From Trichosphaerium sp. ATCC 40318 (taxonomy: Eukaryota > Discosea > Flabellinia > Trichosidae): DNA of 64,000 nt. The notes beneath the pieces were generated by a model. The model did not search any database, had not been told where the DNA came from, and saw only the letters and a list, made by a program, of their open reading frames with translations. Below are positions 23,326 to 35,479 of the stretch, piece by piece. Location of the stretch: the NCBI GenBank assembly GCA_038496445.1, contig JALMLS010000064.1:496001-560000 (forward strand), given 5' to 3'. Position 1 is the first letter of the stretch. Every line of letters starts with the position of its first letter. The position numbers and the translations under genes are program-made.

Positions 23326-24541
23326 ATGCTGATGCGCAGCGCCTTGTCGGTGTATCATACCAGGACTAATATTGTAGTCGCAAAAACAAATAAGCGCTCA
23401 ATTAACTCTGGTGTGTTCTTGCATCAAGTAAATAACAATGTAGCGGTAAAATCAAAAATTAACGAAATTAATGATAACCCTGGTGCTAGAAAGAAGGTAA
23501 GCGCCTAAAATCACTATTTTATAACCTTTGCAAAGGGTAGACGCATTGGACGCGGCCCTGGAAGTAGTAAAGGCAAGACAGCCGGTAGGGGTACAAAGGG
23601 AAGAAAAGCGCGCTCTGGTGGTACAGTACGTGCTTGGTTGGGTTATTAGACGTATTTACGCTTTATCAGCATCCATTGGGCTTCGAAGGTGGCCACAAGC
23701 CATACTACCAAACAGTGCAGAAATTCGGCTTCAAAAACTTTAGGTACGTGTCACTTTGTACCTACAAGACAAAAGAAGAAGCTAAAAAACAATTACAGAG
23801 GCAAGAGAACATACCAGCCATTGAACTTGGATAGATTACAACATTGGATTGACAGAGGTAAGCTTTTTTTTGCTTGCCTTGCAACCAGTTTTCTGAATCA
23901 ACATGTTAGGTCTTATTGACCCAAATAAAACTATCACCATGAAGGAGCTCGTGGACTCTGGTTGCGTTGGTAAGTTACGTAATAAAAACGCTGGTGTCAA
24001 ATTATTGAGCGAGGTAAATGAAAGAAATTTAATTAATAATGTTAATGGCGAGCGCAGGGAAGAGAATGGTTTACATCTAAGGTCACCCTTGAAGTCAGCC
24101 AAGCAAGTGCAAGAGCACTGGCAGCTGTTGAAGCCGCAGGAGGGTCAGTAAGCCTCTTCTACTACAACAAACTTGGTTTGAGGTGCGAAGTCATTTTACT
24201 TTGATATTTTTTTTTAATGGTTTATTTTAAATCTTATTCTTTATAGGCACATTGTATACCCACATAAATTTATGCGGCCAATATACTACCCACCACCTCC
24301 ACATAAGGTTAACAGAAAATTATTCGCGCCAATGGAACAACCTACTCAAAACCCAGTGTTTACTGGTTCAGTTTTGGAGAAAGACAGGGAAGAACTTAAA
24401 CATAAATCTAAGTATGTAAGAAAAGACGGAACTGAAGAGCAAGAAGAGCATGAAGAGCCTCAAGAGCAAGAAGCACACGAAGAGCCTCAAGAGCAAAAAG
24501 AACCTGAAGAGAAGAAAGAACAGGAAGCGAAGAAAGAGTAA
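23326..24541 (+). CDS. MRPL15: mitochondrial ribosomal protein uL15m
   Basis: Large-subunit mitochondrial ribosomal protein, bacterial L15 family. The N-terminus [20 protein letters not shown] is a mitochondrial presequence. The L15 core reads [38 protein letters not shown], then [25 protein letters not shown], and [20 protein letters not shown] mitochondrion-specific extension follows ([17 protein letters not shown]), ending in a Glu/Gln-rich tail of short near-repeats (EEPQEQ and similar) that is unusual and probably disordered. Exons are separated by introns of about 40-70 nt. Stop TAA at 24539-24541. Confidence 0.92.
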
Positions 24542-24768
24542 GAAAAAAAAATTATAAAGCGCCGTCTGTCAGTGTACCAAGCGCTGTCATCGTCTAAAAC
24601 ATAAGTACCGACCTTGTAAATAAAGCTAGTGCTCGGATGTTGACTTGTCACTTTTATTTTCGCGTACTAGCGTGGAATGTTCACTACACATTTTAAGCCG
24701 TGCCAAACCTTGAAACAAACCATACAACGTATCACCACATACTTGTGCTTGCATTCTAAACGCTTTGT

Positions 24769-27700
24769 ATGGCGGATAGACCTCCGAACATAAATAGAGG
24801 TGCCAAACCAAATGAAAGGCCAAACGGACCGCCAAAGGTGTGTTGTAGTGCTTGTAATCACTTCTAAAAAAGGTCCTGTCAATGAATTAACACATAAATG
24901 TCTGTAGCGCCCTCCTACAGTAAATAGAAGAGCTAAACCAAAAGTATCCGGGCCAATTAAACGTAGAACGCCGCGTAGGCCAAAACAACGTACTACGCCT
25001 TCAAAAGTAGGTGACCCACCTGTACACATAATTTTAACGCGTGACTGTTCGTAACTGTAGTAGGCAAATGGAACGCCACCAAACGTTCCAAAACGCAATG
25101 CGCAGAGCCCTAAACGATCACCACCTCCTACAAGTGTTGACACTGAGAATGATTTCTACCAGGCACGACCCGATACACCTCTCCAGTTTTTACAACCACC
25201 ATTGACAACTCTCAGCCTCCAACCGAAGTAAAAAAACGTGCTCCTCCTCCTGTAGGCGCCCCAAAAACCCCGAAAAAGAAACCAAACAGACCAGCACCAA
25301 GACCGGGTATACCACCAAATCCAAACAGAGCGCACAAGCCGAAATCCTATGGAAGAGGACCAAAAAAGCGCAAGTTACTGCCTAAAAGACCTAAAAGCAA
25401 ACCAAAAGGATTTAACAATCCCCATAATGGCAAAATCCGAGTTAGTACATTTTTTTATTCAATGAAATTTGACTTTACTGTTAGAAGGTTGGAACAGGTA
25501 AAAAAGTTGGTCCAAAGAAGCGTAGATTTTCAGGAAAGGGAGGTAAAGCGCCACTCAAGAAGCAGAGTATATACAAAAGAGCTATGGCCAAGAGTGCACC
25601 TCCTAAAAAGAAATCAATAGTAAAGTCAGCAAAGCGACCACTTACCGCTACTGCACCTACCAATGGCACTATAAAATCTGTAACAGCTCCTAAGGGACTT
25701 GGTAATATCATTGCGAAAGGCCTACCAATGGCGAAAGATGAGAAGGTGCCAGAAACAACTGATGAACCAGTACCAAAATCTGAAGTCCCTAAAACGTCAT
25801 CTCTTACAGCTCTTTTGGATTCCAAGCTTGATCTAAGAAGCCCACCCCCGCGACCAAGCGAACCTGTCCAAGAAACACAAGATCCACCACAATCAGATGT
25901 GTCTGTACAACGAAGAATAGCACCAAAACCACCAACGGGGGCGGTATCACAAAAAAATGCACTAACAGCTTTTTTGGATAAGTCAGAAAAGAGCGCTGAT
26001 CAATCAGGCGACAAGAACTTATCTGATTCTCACAAACAACCTGAACCAATCGTCCCACAATCACCTGAGGTACAAGATAAAGCACCCGAGCCACCAGATC
26101 TACCTACAGAACTAGAAGAAAAAGAAGCTGAAATTGATGCTGACTTTGTGAAACCAGAAGCCATAACGCCAAGCTCGAGTCAACCCTCTAGTGCCACTCC
26201 AGCAAGTAATAATCCGAAGCCATCACCGGTAAAGACGCCGAAGAGACCTCCGATGAGAAACAGACCCAAAATGCCTTCACAGGCTAGTTCAACAAAGTTT
26301 TCGTCGCCCAAAGGGCTAGCAGCAATCATAGCTCAAGCAAAAACCCCAACACAGTCTCAAGACCCCCCACCTACACCGAAAACAGTCAATCGAGCTCCAT
26401 CACCAAAGAAGGCTCCAGGAAGACCACCACAAAGACCTTCAGCTAAAAACCGAACACGGCTTTCAGTCATTAAAAAAAAACGTTATGGAAAGTTTGTACC
26501 ACCAGATGAGCCACTGCCTGTGCCGCCAAGTAAACCACAACCTAAGGTATCCGCTGACCCAAAACCTGAGATATCCCCAAAACCTGAGATATCCACTGAA
26601 CCCCAATCCGATCCTGAAGAAGAACCACTACCAGCAGTACCGTCTTATAAACCACCACCTCCTGTAGCACGTGTTGCTAAGCCAGTAGTTCCTGCTGTAG
26701 TACTCGATGGAGATGATGTTAAAACAGACGAAGAACATGATGATAGTCGCCGTGGACGCTCTCCTACACGCAAAAGAAGTATGGCTGTAAATATGAGAAA
26801 CTCTCAAAGCAGATCATCCTCTCCAAATGAGCTAAGAAAATCTATTGGTCCTCCTATTAATAGATCATCACAACCACATGTGTTGGCTGAGGCTGGATCT
26901 CCACCGGCAAGTACTACATTAGTACCGCCTGTAAATCGTTCGTTGCAACCGAAAACACTTGATAGTCCTTCAAGGAGTGCACCAGCATCCCCTAGAGGAA
27001 CATCACAGCCGAATTTACAGGTGAAATCGTAAGTTTCTTTTTCGTTTTTTTTGTTTTGGTATTCACTTTTTTTTAGACCTCCTACAGGTAAAGCCCAGCA
27101 TCAATGGGCTGTAAAGACTTTCGGTGCTGCTACTTTTTGTTATTGTTGTGGAAAGTTCATCAAAGGATTATACAAACAAGGGTTTCAGTGTAAAGGTACT
27201 TAGTCGCAATCTTAGCATGTAAAACGAACGCACAGAAAATGACATTTTATTAGTATGCAGAGCACCTATACGTAAGAAGTGCTATGCTGCAGGAACTAGT
27301 TCTGATTGTTGTGGAGAACCGAGAATATGGAATGGTAAAACAAGTCAACCCGTAGGAGCTGAATACTGGAAACGACATGGTACGTGGCTCACTTAAAAAC
27401 AAAACACAAAAAAAAACATAAACAACTAATTTTTTCTGAAGCCGAAAAGCCACCTCCGCCAACAACGGTTCAAGTCGCACAAAAACCTAAACCCAGGCCA
27501 GAGGTTAAAGCGGGAAGGGGAGCGATGAATAGACCTAGAGTGAGTTCATTTAGTAACACCGAAACAGGAGAAGTTGAGACAGTTGTAAGTGCTTTATTTT
27601 ACGAAAACCTGAAAAAAAAGGAACAGAACAAACAAAAGTTTTGTGTTACTAATTTTTTTTTTCACAAGGTTATGCTTCCTGGTCAAGGTGGAACTGTAAG

Positions 27701-28444
27701 AAATAAGGATATATCATCTCCAACACGCGGATCTAAACCACAGTCATTCAAACCGAAAAAGACAGCTATAGGTGTAGGAGAGACAGCCGGTACAATAGAG
27801 GTACGAATTTGCCTGGTTGATTTTTTTTTTGTTTTTTTTTTTGCTTTAGAAAAAGCACTAAGAGTGTTTGTATTGTAGGCTGTTATTATAGAACAGATGG
27901 AGGAAGAAGGCCATCAAGGATACAAGGCGCATATAAGAGGTGTTAAACAAGAAGGAGAAACGCTTAGTAGCAAGAAAAAGTCGATTGTTATGTATGAAGT
28001 AGAAGTAAGCAAAGGTGGGGGTAAACAATGGACAATTTTCCGTCGTTATCAGCAATGGTATGTTTGCCTTTTCTCCTTTTTTTTTCACTAAAAATAGTCA
28101 CGTGAATCTCACTTTGTGAGGTCACTACTTACCAACTTTTTTCCTCTCGGGTGTCTTCTTAGTGTTTTTGTTTTAGGTATGACCTTGATAAAACGCTCAA
28201 ACGGCGTGGTTTCCTTGCAAGTGATTCATTCTTTCCTACAAAACATCTAAAATCAGAAACAAAAAATAGGTTTTTATCACTTGCAAACAAAAACGATGCG
28301 AACTATGTAGTCCAAAAAAGACTAGGTGAGTTAGAAGAGTGGCTTCAAAGAGTGATTGTTATAAAAGCTATACATGATAGCCCACACTTCTATACATTCA
28401 TAGAGCCAATGCAACTCGGGGATAAAAAACCCCCTAAGAAGTGA
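24769..28444 (+). CDS. Pro/Lys-rich protein with degenerate C1 finger and C-terminal PX domain
   Basis: The start MADRPPNINRGAKP opens a disordered region of over 700 residues rich in Pro, Lys, Arg and Ser, with many PxxP-type motifs. It holds a short duplication (PKPEISPKPEIST near 26560). A C1-like zinc finger follows: HQWAVKTFGAATFCYCCGKF, then FQCKVCRAPIRKKCYAAG with a later Cys. The usual second His of the C1 pattern (CxxxxHxxC) is Arg here, so the finger is degenerate. After another linker, a PX domain closes the protein: KSIVMYEVEVSKGGGKQWTI, FRRYQQWYDL, FPTKHLKSET and RLGELEEWLQRVI, stop TGA at 28442-28444. PX domains bind phosphoinositides, so an endosome-associated, SH3-linked adaptor is likely by inference. 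Confidence 0.8.
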
Positions 28445-28463
28445 TTTCAAACATTTTTTAAGA

Positions 28464-28485
28464 GATTTCGGGCAAATCCGAAATC
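28464..28485 (+). terminator. perfect 8-bp hairpin just after the PX gene
   Basis: GATTTCGG, loop GCAAAT, CCGAAATC: eight paired bases with a 6-nt loop, starting 20 bp after the stop codon. It may be a 3' UTR structure or one of the dispersed CCGAAAT/ATTTCGG palindromes found elsewhere in this window. A termination or 3' end role is not shown. Confidence 0.35.
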
Positions 28486-28799
28486 GAACACCCTGGCCTT
28501 CACACTGACCTTTTTTCAAAAAGACTTTCAGTCTACCGTTTATTTTGTTATGTCAGTGTATTGTAAATACAAAAACGGGCAAACATTGTACAATAGAAAC
28601 AACAACCCAAAAAAAAAGACGATTTCAATGAACTTGTTTTTTTTTAATTCGTCGTGAGTTTACAAAGGAATACAGTTCTTTTATATAACCTTCGGGTGTA
28701 TATTTGTCCGCTTGTGTAGGAAAGCAGTGAGTTCAGGCTGAAATTGCGGAATTTCGTCGTAAGTCAACAGTAAAATACTCTCAAAACCTTGTACATACG

Positions 28800-30874
28800 A
28801 TGCTATCTTCATTTTGGGGACAAACACCAGGAGCCACCTCATTAGCAGCTGGTAACGCATCATCAAATTTTAGAATGCCACAACAAAGCGGTGATGGAGC
28901 TCTATGGCTCAAATTAACAGGCACTGCAGCACTTCTATCTGCTGCTGCGGGAGTTGTTGGCGGTTCTATGCTTTACAATTACTTCTCTGGGACCACACAG
29001 GGATTTACAAGCAAGATTAAAAGTAATGAAGCGTGTCTGCTGTACAAAAGTGGGTTAATCGAAAGCCTTTATGTAAATAGTCTCGAAGGTACGTTATATT
29101 TGATTATACGCGTCCAATCCTAATAAACTCAAGCCAACGACCCCAACGAGGACACTTACGCTCAACTCGCATTTAAAAGCGACAATGGCACAGAACACCA
29201 ACTATTCGCAGTGTATGATGGCCATGGAGGTCGTAGCGCAGCCAAATTTTGTAAACAGGTACATTTTACTAAAAATGTGTTAAAACCAAAAATACGAAAT
29301 CCAAGCCCACTAATTTACTGTAGGAAATGTTTCATTTCATAGCACACAGGCTCAACGCACTGGAACAAGCAAAAGATAGACTATTCTCGAAATGCACAGC
29401 TCCAGAAGCAAGAGCAAAACTAACTTCACAATTTAACGATGCTGAAGTTGAGCTTGTAACTAGTGTATTGTCTGGAGCGTTTTTAGACTGTGATTTACAT
29501 TATCTCAATATGTACGTTCTTGTGGCAAATAACAAAACATTACTAAACTTTGTTTAATTTGTTTTTTTTTCTATTTAAGGGTTTTTACGCTTTGCGTTTA
29601 CGTTTAACTTGTAGATCCATTTTAACAGCTCTTGTTGCTGGTAAGCTATCACTAGATTGTACAGCTGGTACATGTGCGCTTGTAGCTCATTTTGATATAA
29701 AGAAGCAGAGGTATGTGTTTGCAAATGAGTTCATTATTTTTTTTTAATGTTTTTTCCCTCAGAGTTTATTTTGCGAATGCTGGAGATTGTCGTGCAGTAC
29801 TATTTAAACAAAAAGGAGACGCTTGGGAGAGTGAAGAAATGACAGTGGATCAAAATACTGATAATCCTGATGAAGTAGATCGAATACGACAAGAACATAA
29901 GCAAGATCAACGCGTAATACGTATGGGCCGTATAAAGGTAAGAAACCTTTTATTGGAATTCCGACTACTCGCTTTACAAGGTAATAATTTTTGTTATAGG
30001 GTATCCTAAGACCAACTAGAACTATCGGTGGAGCCTTGCTTAAGACAGCAGTCGCTAAAAAATTTGTTGCCCAAGTACGAACTTTTTATCCACAAAAATC
30101 CTCTCACTGATGATTTTAACCATTAGAACGTCATTTCCTCTCCATGGCAACCACCTTATACAACAGCAGTACCAGAAATTACGCACCACGATATTACAGA
30201 GAATGATCGATTTATAATCCTCGCAACAGATGGACTATGGGAACTCATGTCTACAGACGAAGTATGATGGTGTAATCCTTTTTTTTTTTTTTTTTTTTGA
30301 GTTCAGTTTTGAGAATTCTCTACTTGTTACACAAAAACTAACTCTCATCGTTTCTCAATAGGTCCTTGGTCATGTTAACGAAGTATATGATGTTAAACAA
30401 AAGAAAAAAGTGAACTTGGCTACATACTTGATCCTTAAAGTCCTAGAACGAGCTGCGCTCACTTGGTCTCATTCTTCGGGGAAAGCATCTTCCGATATGG
30501 CTGATGTAGTACTAGATTCTCTTGTTGCTGCACCAAAAAGCACAAGAAGACGTTTCTACGATGATATAACTATTGTCGTACTAAATCTACGTACAAACGA
30601 GATGTGGCATGATAATATGGCTACAAAAGAACATCCTCCGACATCTGTTCTTTCTATGCCTGAAAAAGTAGAAGCAAAGTTTTCTTCAATGCCTACTGTT
30701 GCTCCAAGTATTGAGAGAACAGATGCTCTACGAGATATGATTCCAAAAGCAAAATTGATGAATCTAGTAGCAGAGTTTTATGAAGATTATACTCCTTCTC
30801 CTACAATGACTTGGGGTGATAAGAAGCTACCTTTATTCGCTTATTTAAGCTCTATTGGTGTCGGCGCTTCTTGA
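28800..30874 (+). CDS. PP2C-family protein phosphatase, PDP-like, membrane-anchored or mitochondrial
   Basis: Mg/Mn-dependent Ser/Thr phosphatase. The start MLSSFWGQTPGATSLAAGN is followed by a hydrophobic segment (LTGTAALLSAAAGVVGGSML) that may be a membrane anchor. Catalytic motifs are present: PNEDTYAQLAF, FAVYDGHGGRSAA, GTCALVAHFD, VYFANAGDCRAVLF, ILATDGLWELMS and RRFYDDITIVVLNL, so the metal-binding Asp residues look intact. The insert GRIKGILRPTRTIGGALLK resembles the region seen in pyruvate dehydrogenase phosphatase and related plant enzymes. The C-terminal extension of about 90 residues after the catalytic core (to GVGAS, TGA 30872-30874) is unrecognised. One intron contains an 18-19 nt poly-T run near 30280. 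Confidence 0.85.
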
Positions 30875-31263
30875 TCAAAAATAAGTACTCACACAAACAA
30901 CAACAAACTCTTCTTTTTTTTTACCCCCTTTCTTGTAATGTAACCCTTTTTTTACTCGATTTTTCTTTTTTCAACAAGAAAGGAAAAGACTACGAATAAT
31001 ACAAAGCAACTGTACAACAGCCTTATTCAGATATATCTGGCTGTCAAAAAACCCCCTATACCAAATACTGTATAATACAAAAAAAACCAATATACTTACC
31101 TATCGCGAAGTGAAGAGTTTCAATTTGTTTTGCTAATACGTCAAGCTTTTCTGTGGTTGGTTGGTTGTTCGGTATTTTCCTTTTTTCTCAACAAGTTAAC
31201 CTTCAAACGCAATATTGCTTAGCTCTTTCCATTTTTGGTATATTGCACTCAATTATACCCGTA
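30875..31263. other. intergenic, no gene seen
   Basis: Poly-pyrimidine rich 3' flank, then AT-rich promoter region of the next gene. No structured RNA or repeat recognised. Confidence 0.4.
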
Positions 31264-32833
31264 ATGAGCAGCAGTTCTTCAAGTTCGGCATGCGAGGAAT
31301 ACAGTATTGGCTCAAAACTGCCACCACCTATGCCAAGTCGAAGAACCCGCCGAAAACTGGAAGATTCAAACGCTGTACAGCGAGTACGTAGTTGTTCAAC
31401 GTCGAAACTTGTTTTTTTGTGTATGGGGAAAAAACGAAAAACATTTTCTTTATTGCCTGCTTTAACTCCACTATGGTTATGCTATTAAGCGTAAATTAAT
31501 TACAGTATAATGACTACATTTCTAGTTCCGGAGTAGAAGCAGGAGCAACTCACCTTCCCCTCCATCGAAGCCTGCAGTGCTTAAGAGGTGCTCTACAGTG
31601 CGTGAAAATGAAATTTAAGTTCTTGAACACGTCAACGTCAAACTTCTCGAGAAAACTCTAATGAGCTATTAGCTCAATCCACGCGCTGTTTCACCTCCAG
31701 TGGTTAAATGTAGAGACATGTTAGAGTACCGCGAAGAAAGTAAACGACGTCAAAGACGTTTTAAAGGTACTCAAAGCCACAATTAGTGCGTGCAGTGTCG
31801 TCTTGTTTACATTTACGTAAAGGGTTACGCCGTAAAGAGCGTACCAAGAACCGGATTCCTCCTTCACTCTCTATGGGTGATTTAAGTGGCTTAGACGAGG
31901 AAGAATCACTTCAAAGACCAAAATCAAGTACGTACAGACAAACTCAAAAGAAAAAGGAAAAAAAAAACTTTAAATGGAAAACGACGCAAAGAAACTCACA
32001 ACGACATTTCTAGGTAAGAAGACTTCATCAAAGCAGAAAAACAAAAGGTACAAAAAACAAAACCGAACAAGCGACTTTTCTTCTCTTCTGGAAGACGGCA
32101 TTTCAATAGAGATATTTGTATGACGTCATTCCAGCGAAAGAGCGAAACGTTGCCAAAATCAAAATTCTGGACACGTTGTCAGACTGGACACGCACTAAAC
32201 TGCGTGTTTCGGACTTTTCTCAGTTTGTAACGGGTCAAAAGCGTTGTTTTGGAAATCTCTAGTGAAATGACGTTATGCCGATTGACTGATAACGTTATAT
32301 TCAACATCGTCTAACATTGTTTTCTTAGGGAGAGATCACACTTTAGAAAGCTATCTAGATCCGTTTCAGTTAATCTACTAAAACAAAAAAAGTATTCAAC
32401 AACAAGAAGCCCTTTGAAACCATTATCAGCAAGAAGTAGGATGAAGGCAGATACAGAGCTTTTAGAATTTTTTATAGATTTCAGAGATAACAATCGTGTT
32501 TGCTCTTTTGTGCCTGGTGATGAGGATGAAGAAGTTAAAATACTACCTCCTGTAACACTTAAAGAACCTAAGACAAAGGTCAAGTCACTTGGAAGCCCAG
32601 CAAAGAAGAGACTACGCAGACGAGAGTCAGTCAAAGCAAAGTCACGCCAACCAAAAAATGCAACAAAAGATAGAACTAGTTCTCGACGAAGATCAAAGTC
32701 TGCAAGGCCGAAGGAACATAGAGACCGTGAATCTAGATCTAGCTCAGGTAAAGGTGTACGCATGAACTCAACGAGAAGAAGCAAGAAAGCGAGACGACCA
32801 ATACCTCCTCTAGTCGTTGATGCTACGGCTTGA
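31264..32833 (+). CDS. basic Ser/Arg-rich protein of unknown function
   Basis: The start MSSSSSSSACEEYSIGSKLP leads into a chain of short basic exons (PSRRTRRKLEDSN, FRSRSRSNSPSPPSK, LNPRAVSPPVVKCRD, EESKRRQRRFKG). The last exon is longer and more ordered: TELLEFFIDFRDNNRVCSFV, PGDEDEEVKILPPVTLKE, then Lys/Arg/Ser-rich to IPPLVVDATA. The final intron, about 32050-32329, is 280 nt, much longer than most here. No known domain is recognised. Composition suggests a nuclear or cytoskeleton-associated protein; this is only inference. Exon borders in the N-terminal half depend on phase choices. Confidence 0.55.
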
Positions 32834-33075
32834 AAAAAAAAACCAAAAAAACCCCAAGTAATTATTGAGAGAAGGAAAACAAGCGTCAAAATTCCTCCAA
32901 ATTGTACATTTTGTAATTAAAAAAACCTCTAAATCATTTTTTGCACACCTTTTTTTCTTTACGGCACGTGATCATCATGTTTAAAAAAAAACCAAAAAAA
33001 GACTTCGTTTTCCGGTTTTTTGTATGTATTTTGAAACAGTACAGGCTCTTTTTACGCTTTTGCGGCACTCTCCGC

Positions 33076-35263
33076 CTAATGATAAAGGGTCAGTAAGTTA
33101 TGTATTTGGCGTTTTGATACCCTGTCTTTAGCCTCTTTTGCGATAGATATGACGCCCTCAAGTGCCTTGATAATTAATTAGAGTAATGTTTTGAAATAAT
33201 TTTTACCTCAAGTCTCCTTGCTTGCTTTTCAACCAGTGCTTGCAATTGCTCGTTTCTGTCTCGAAGAGCTGTGTTTTCACCAGTTAAACCACGTATCTGG
33301 AGGAGTAAACCTTGAACTTGTTCGTATAATGCCATCTCAGCTTCAGTCTGAGCTAAATCGCAAACAACATCCTGCAAGCTTGTAAAAGAAAAGTTCTTTG
33401 TATTCAAACAAGTTATGCTTAAGCGTACTAGAACATCATCTTGGAAACTGTTTACACTTGACCGAGAATGAGATGATTCTGTAGATCTATCCCGGACACC
33501 TCTTGTAGTAGGCGAAGCATCTCTATCTTTACGAAAACGTGGTGCTCTTGTTGGTTGTAAAGCAGGTTTTAGTGTTGGTTCTTCTTTCTTCACTTCCCTC
33601 TTGACCTCCTTCTTCACTTCTTCTTTCACTTCTTCTTTCACTTCCTGTGGTTCGTCATTGCTTGTATTTACATCAGTTGGTTCGTCTGGAGCGACGTTCT
33701 CTGTCTTGTTCTTGATAGGTGTCACAACAGTCGGTTTTACCTCTGGTTCTTTATTTTCAGGCTTTTTCTTGATAGGTGTTCTCTTTGGTGCTGTAACAAT
33801 CTCAACAATATCTTTCTGTGGAGGTGACGATGATAGTGGTTGTTGTCTCTTTTTTTGTGTTACTATTGTAGTTGTATTTGTTATTGGTTGTGTGGATGGT
33901 TTCTTTGGCGATGCTAGTTTGTTTGCAGCTCTTTTAGCGCTTATAAAATCCTTTATACTTGGTCTACTAACACTTGATTTTCTTGGTGTTTTTGGCTTTA
34001 GCGATTGTTGTACTCTTGGACTCAATGCCTTAACGAATCTATTGACATTGCGTTAGGTCGAGTCTTTGTATTTACTGGTCTTTTGCGTACTTGTCTCCAC
34101 GCTCTGGCCAGTTTTTCTTGTACTTCATAAGAATCTGTCTCGACACACGACGAACACCTGGGTGTGCATCTATAAGTGTTTCAGTCATCATACGTTCTAG
34201 TACAGTGCGCCATGGTTGCATTTCTATTGAGAAAAAGTTAACGAAGGATGACGATGCTATAATAGGTTTGCTTAGTTAGTTACTGTGTTTTTCGCACAGG
34301 ATTTCTTTCATATAGGTTTGGTAGGTGAACGAACAAACGAACAGCTTTTTTTTTATTTCGCGAAGTAAATTTCATAAACAGGTATGGTAAATCACGTGAT
34401 TATGAAAATTGGATTGCTCAAACTTCATAAATCCATGTTTTAACTGCAATCACGTGATGTTACCATTTCTTTCTTTGAATGTTCTTTATAAGCCCACGTG
34501 GAAAAAAGTGTACCTTTGCTTGGTTTTGTATCGATGGCGATAAATACATATTCAACACATCTATGGCGTAATGTCGCATTACGTTTATCCTTTGTACCAC
34601 CAACGATAACAGATATGATATCCTTGTTGAACTTACACGCACGTACTATCCTACCAACACATGCATGACTTGCTGTAGCTATAACCTCAACTATTGAAGA
34701 AAGTTAAAAAGTTACTCAACTAGCACGCTAGTTGTAAAAGCAAAAAAAAAGTTTTTTTTTTTCGGATTTTGTAAATAAAAATAGTACGTGCTTGATTTAT
34801 ATGTTTGTTTTAAGAGAGCTGGTAAGAAGAACTCTTTTGCTAACGGTTCGAAGTCTTTGTATCGTTCAGCCTTTTACGTTGTGAATGAACGCCGATAGGG
34901 GTTTAAAAGCGCGTACCAAATGTCCCACTACGTCTCCGGCTACCTTCACCAAAGAGGAACGCAAATCAGCGCAGCATTTCTACTCACAATAAGATACATC
35001 GCGTATACAAGGAAACTAGGCCCCGCTGGGCATTTTTTCTTTTCAAACATCTACTCACTTGTAAAAGCGGACAAAGTGAAACCAAATCCTCCCTGCTAAC
35101 GTCTGTGACTACATAGAATTACGTCAGAGCTAAATAAATAACAATCCCTCTCACCATCTATTTTCTGTAACCCGCTAACTCTTTTTTGCCAATTAGAGTC
35201 TGCTAATAGGTCATATATTTCGCGGGCATCTTTTTGAAGCTTTGGAATGTCGTTTAACAGCAT
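33076..35263 (-). CDS. CLASP-like TOG-domain protein with coiled-coil tail
   Basis: The start MLLNDIPKLQKDAREIYDLL, with LLADSNWQKRVSGLQKI, is a typical TOG repeat opening. Later exons read KCCADLRSSLVKVAGDVVGH, then VEVIATASHACVGRIVRAC, KDKRNATLRHYAIDVLNMYL and TLIDAHPGVRRVSRQILMKY, KKNWPERGDKYAK. These fit the CLASP N-terminal TOG domain, which binds tubulin at microtubule plus ends. A long Lys/Pro/Ser-rich linker contains an iterated KEEVKEEVKKEVKREVKKEE stretch. The C-terminus is a coiled coil (AEMALYEQVQGLLLQIRGLT, ENTALRDRNEQLQALVEKQA). I extend it over one more intron to ALEGVISIAKEAKDR and TAG at 33076-33078; without that it would stop at 33174. The joins of exons 1-3 (34900-35150) are uncertain. 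A TCACGTGA lies 6 bp before the start. Confidence 0.75.
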
Positions 35264-35479
35264 TTGGATCACGTGATTTTATGAAAATAAGTTTTTTTTC
35301 TTCGGATGAAAAAAAAAAATCGTTTAGTTTATCTTTCTCTTTTGGTTGACTTTCTGTGCACAAGAAAGGCAAGGTTTTAAAGTGAACAACGTACAACTTA
35401 TTTTTATCATAGGTTCAAATGGCGTTTACTGCTGTTTATGCCAAAATAGCTTAGAAATTTGTTTTCGCATGTAAAACTG

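Noticed and set aside
30280-30300. Poly-T run in the PP2C gene as a transposon or retrocopy tail
   Set aside because: It lies inside an intron near other pyrimidine-rich sequence, with no target-site duplication visible.
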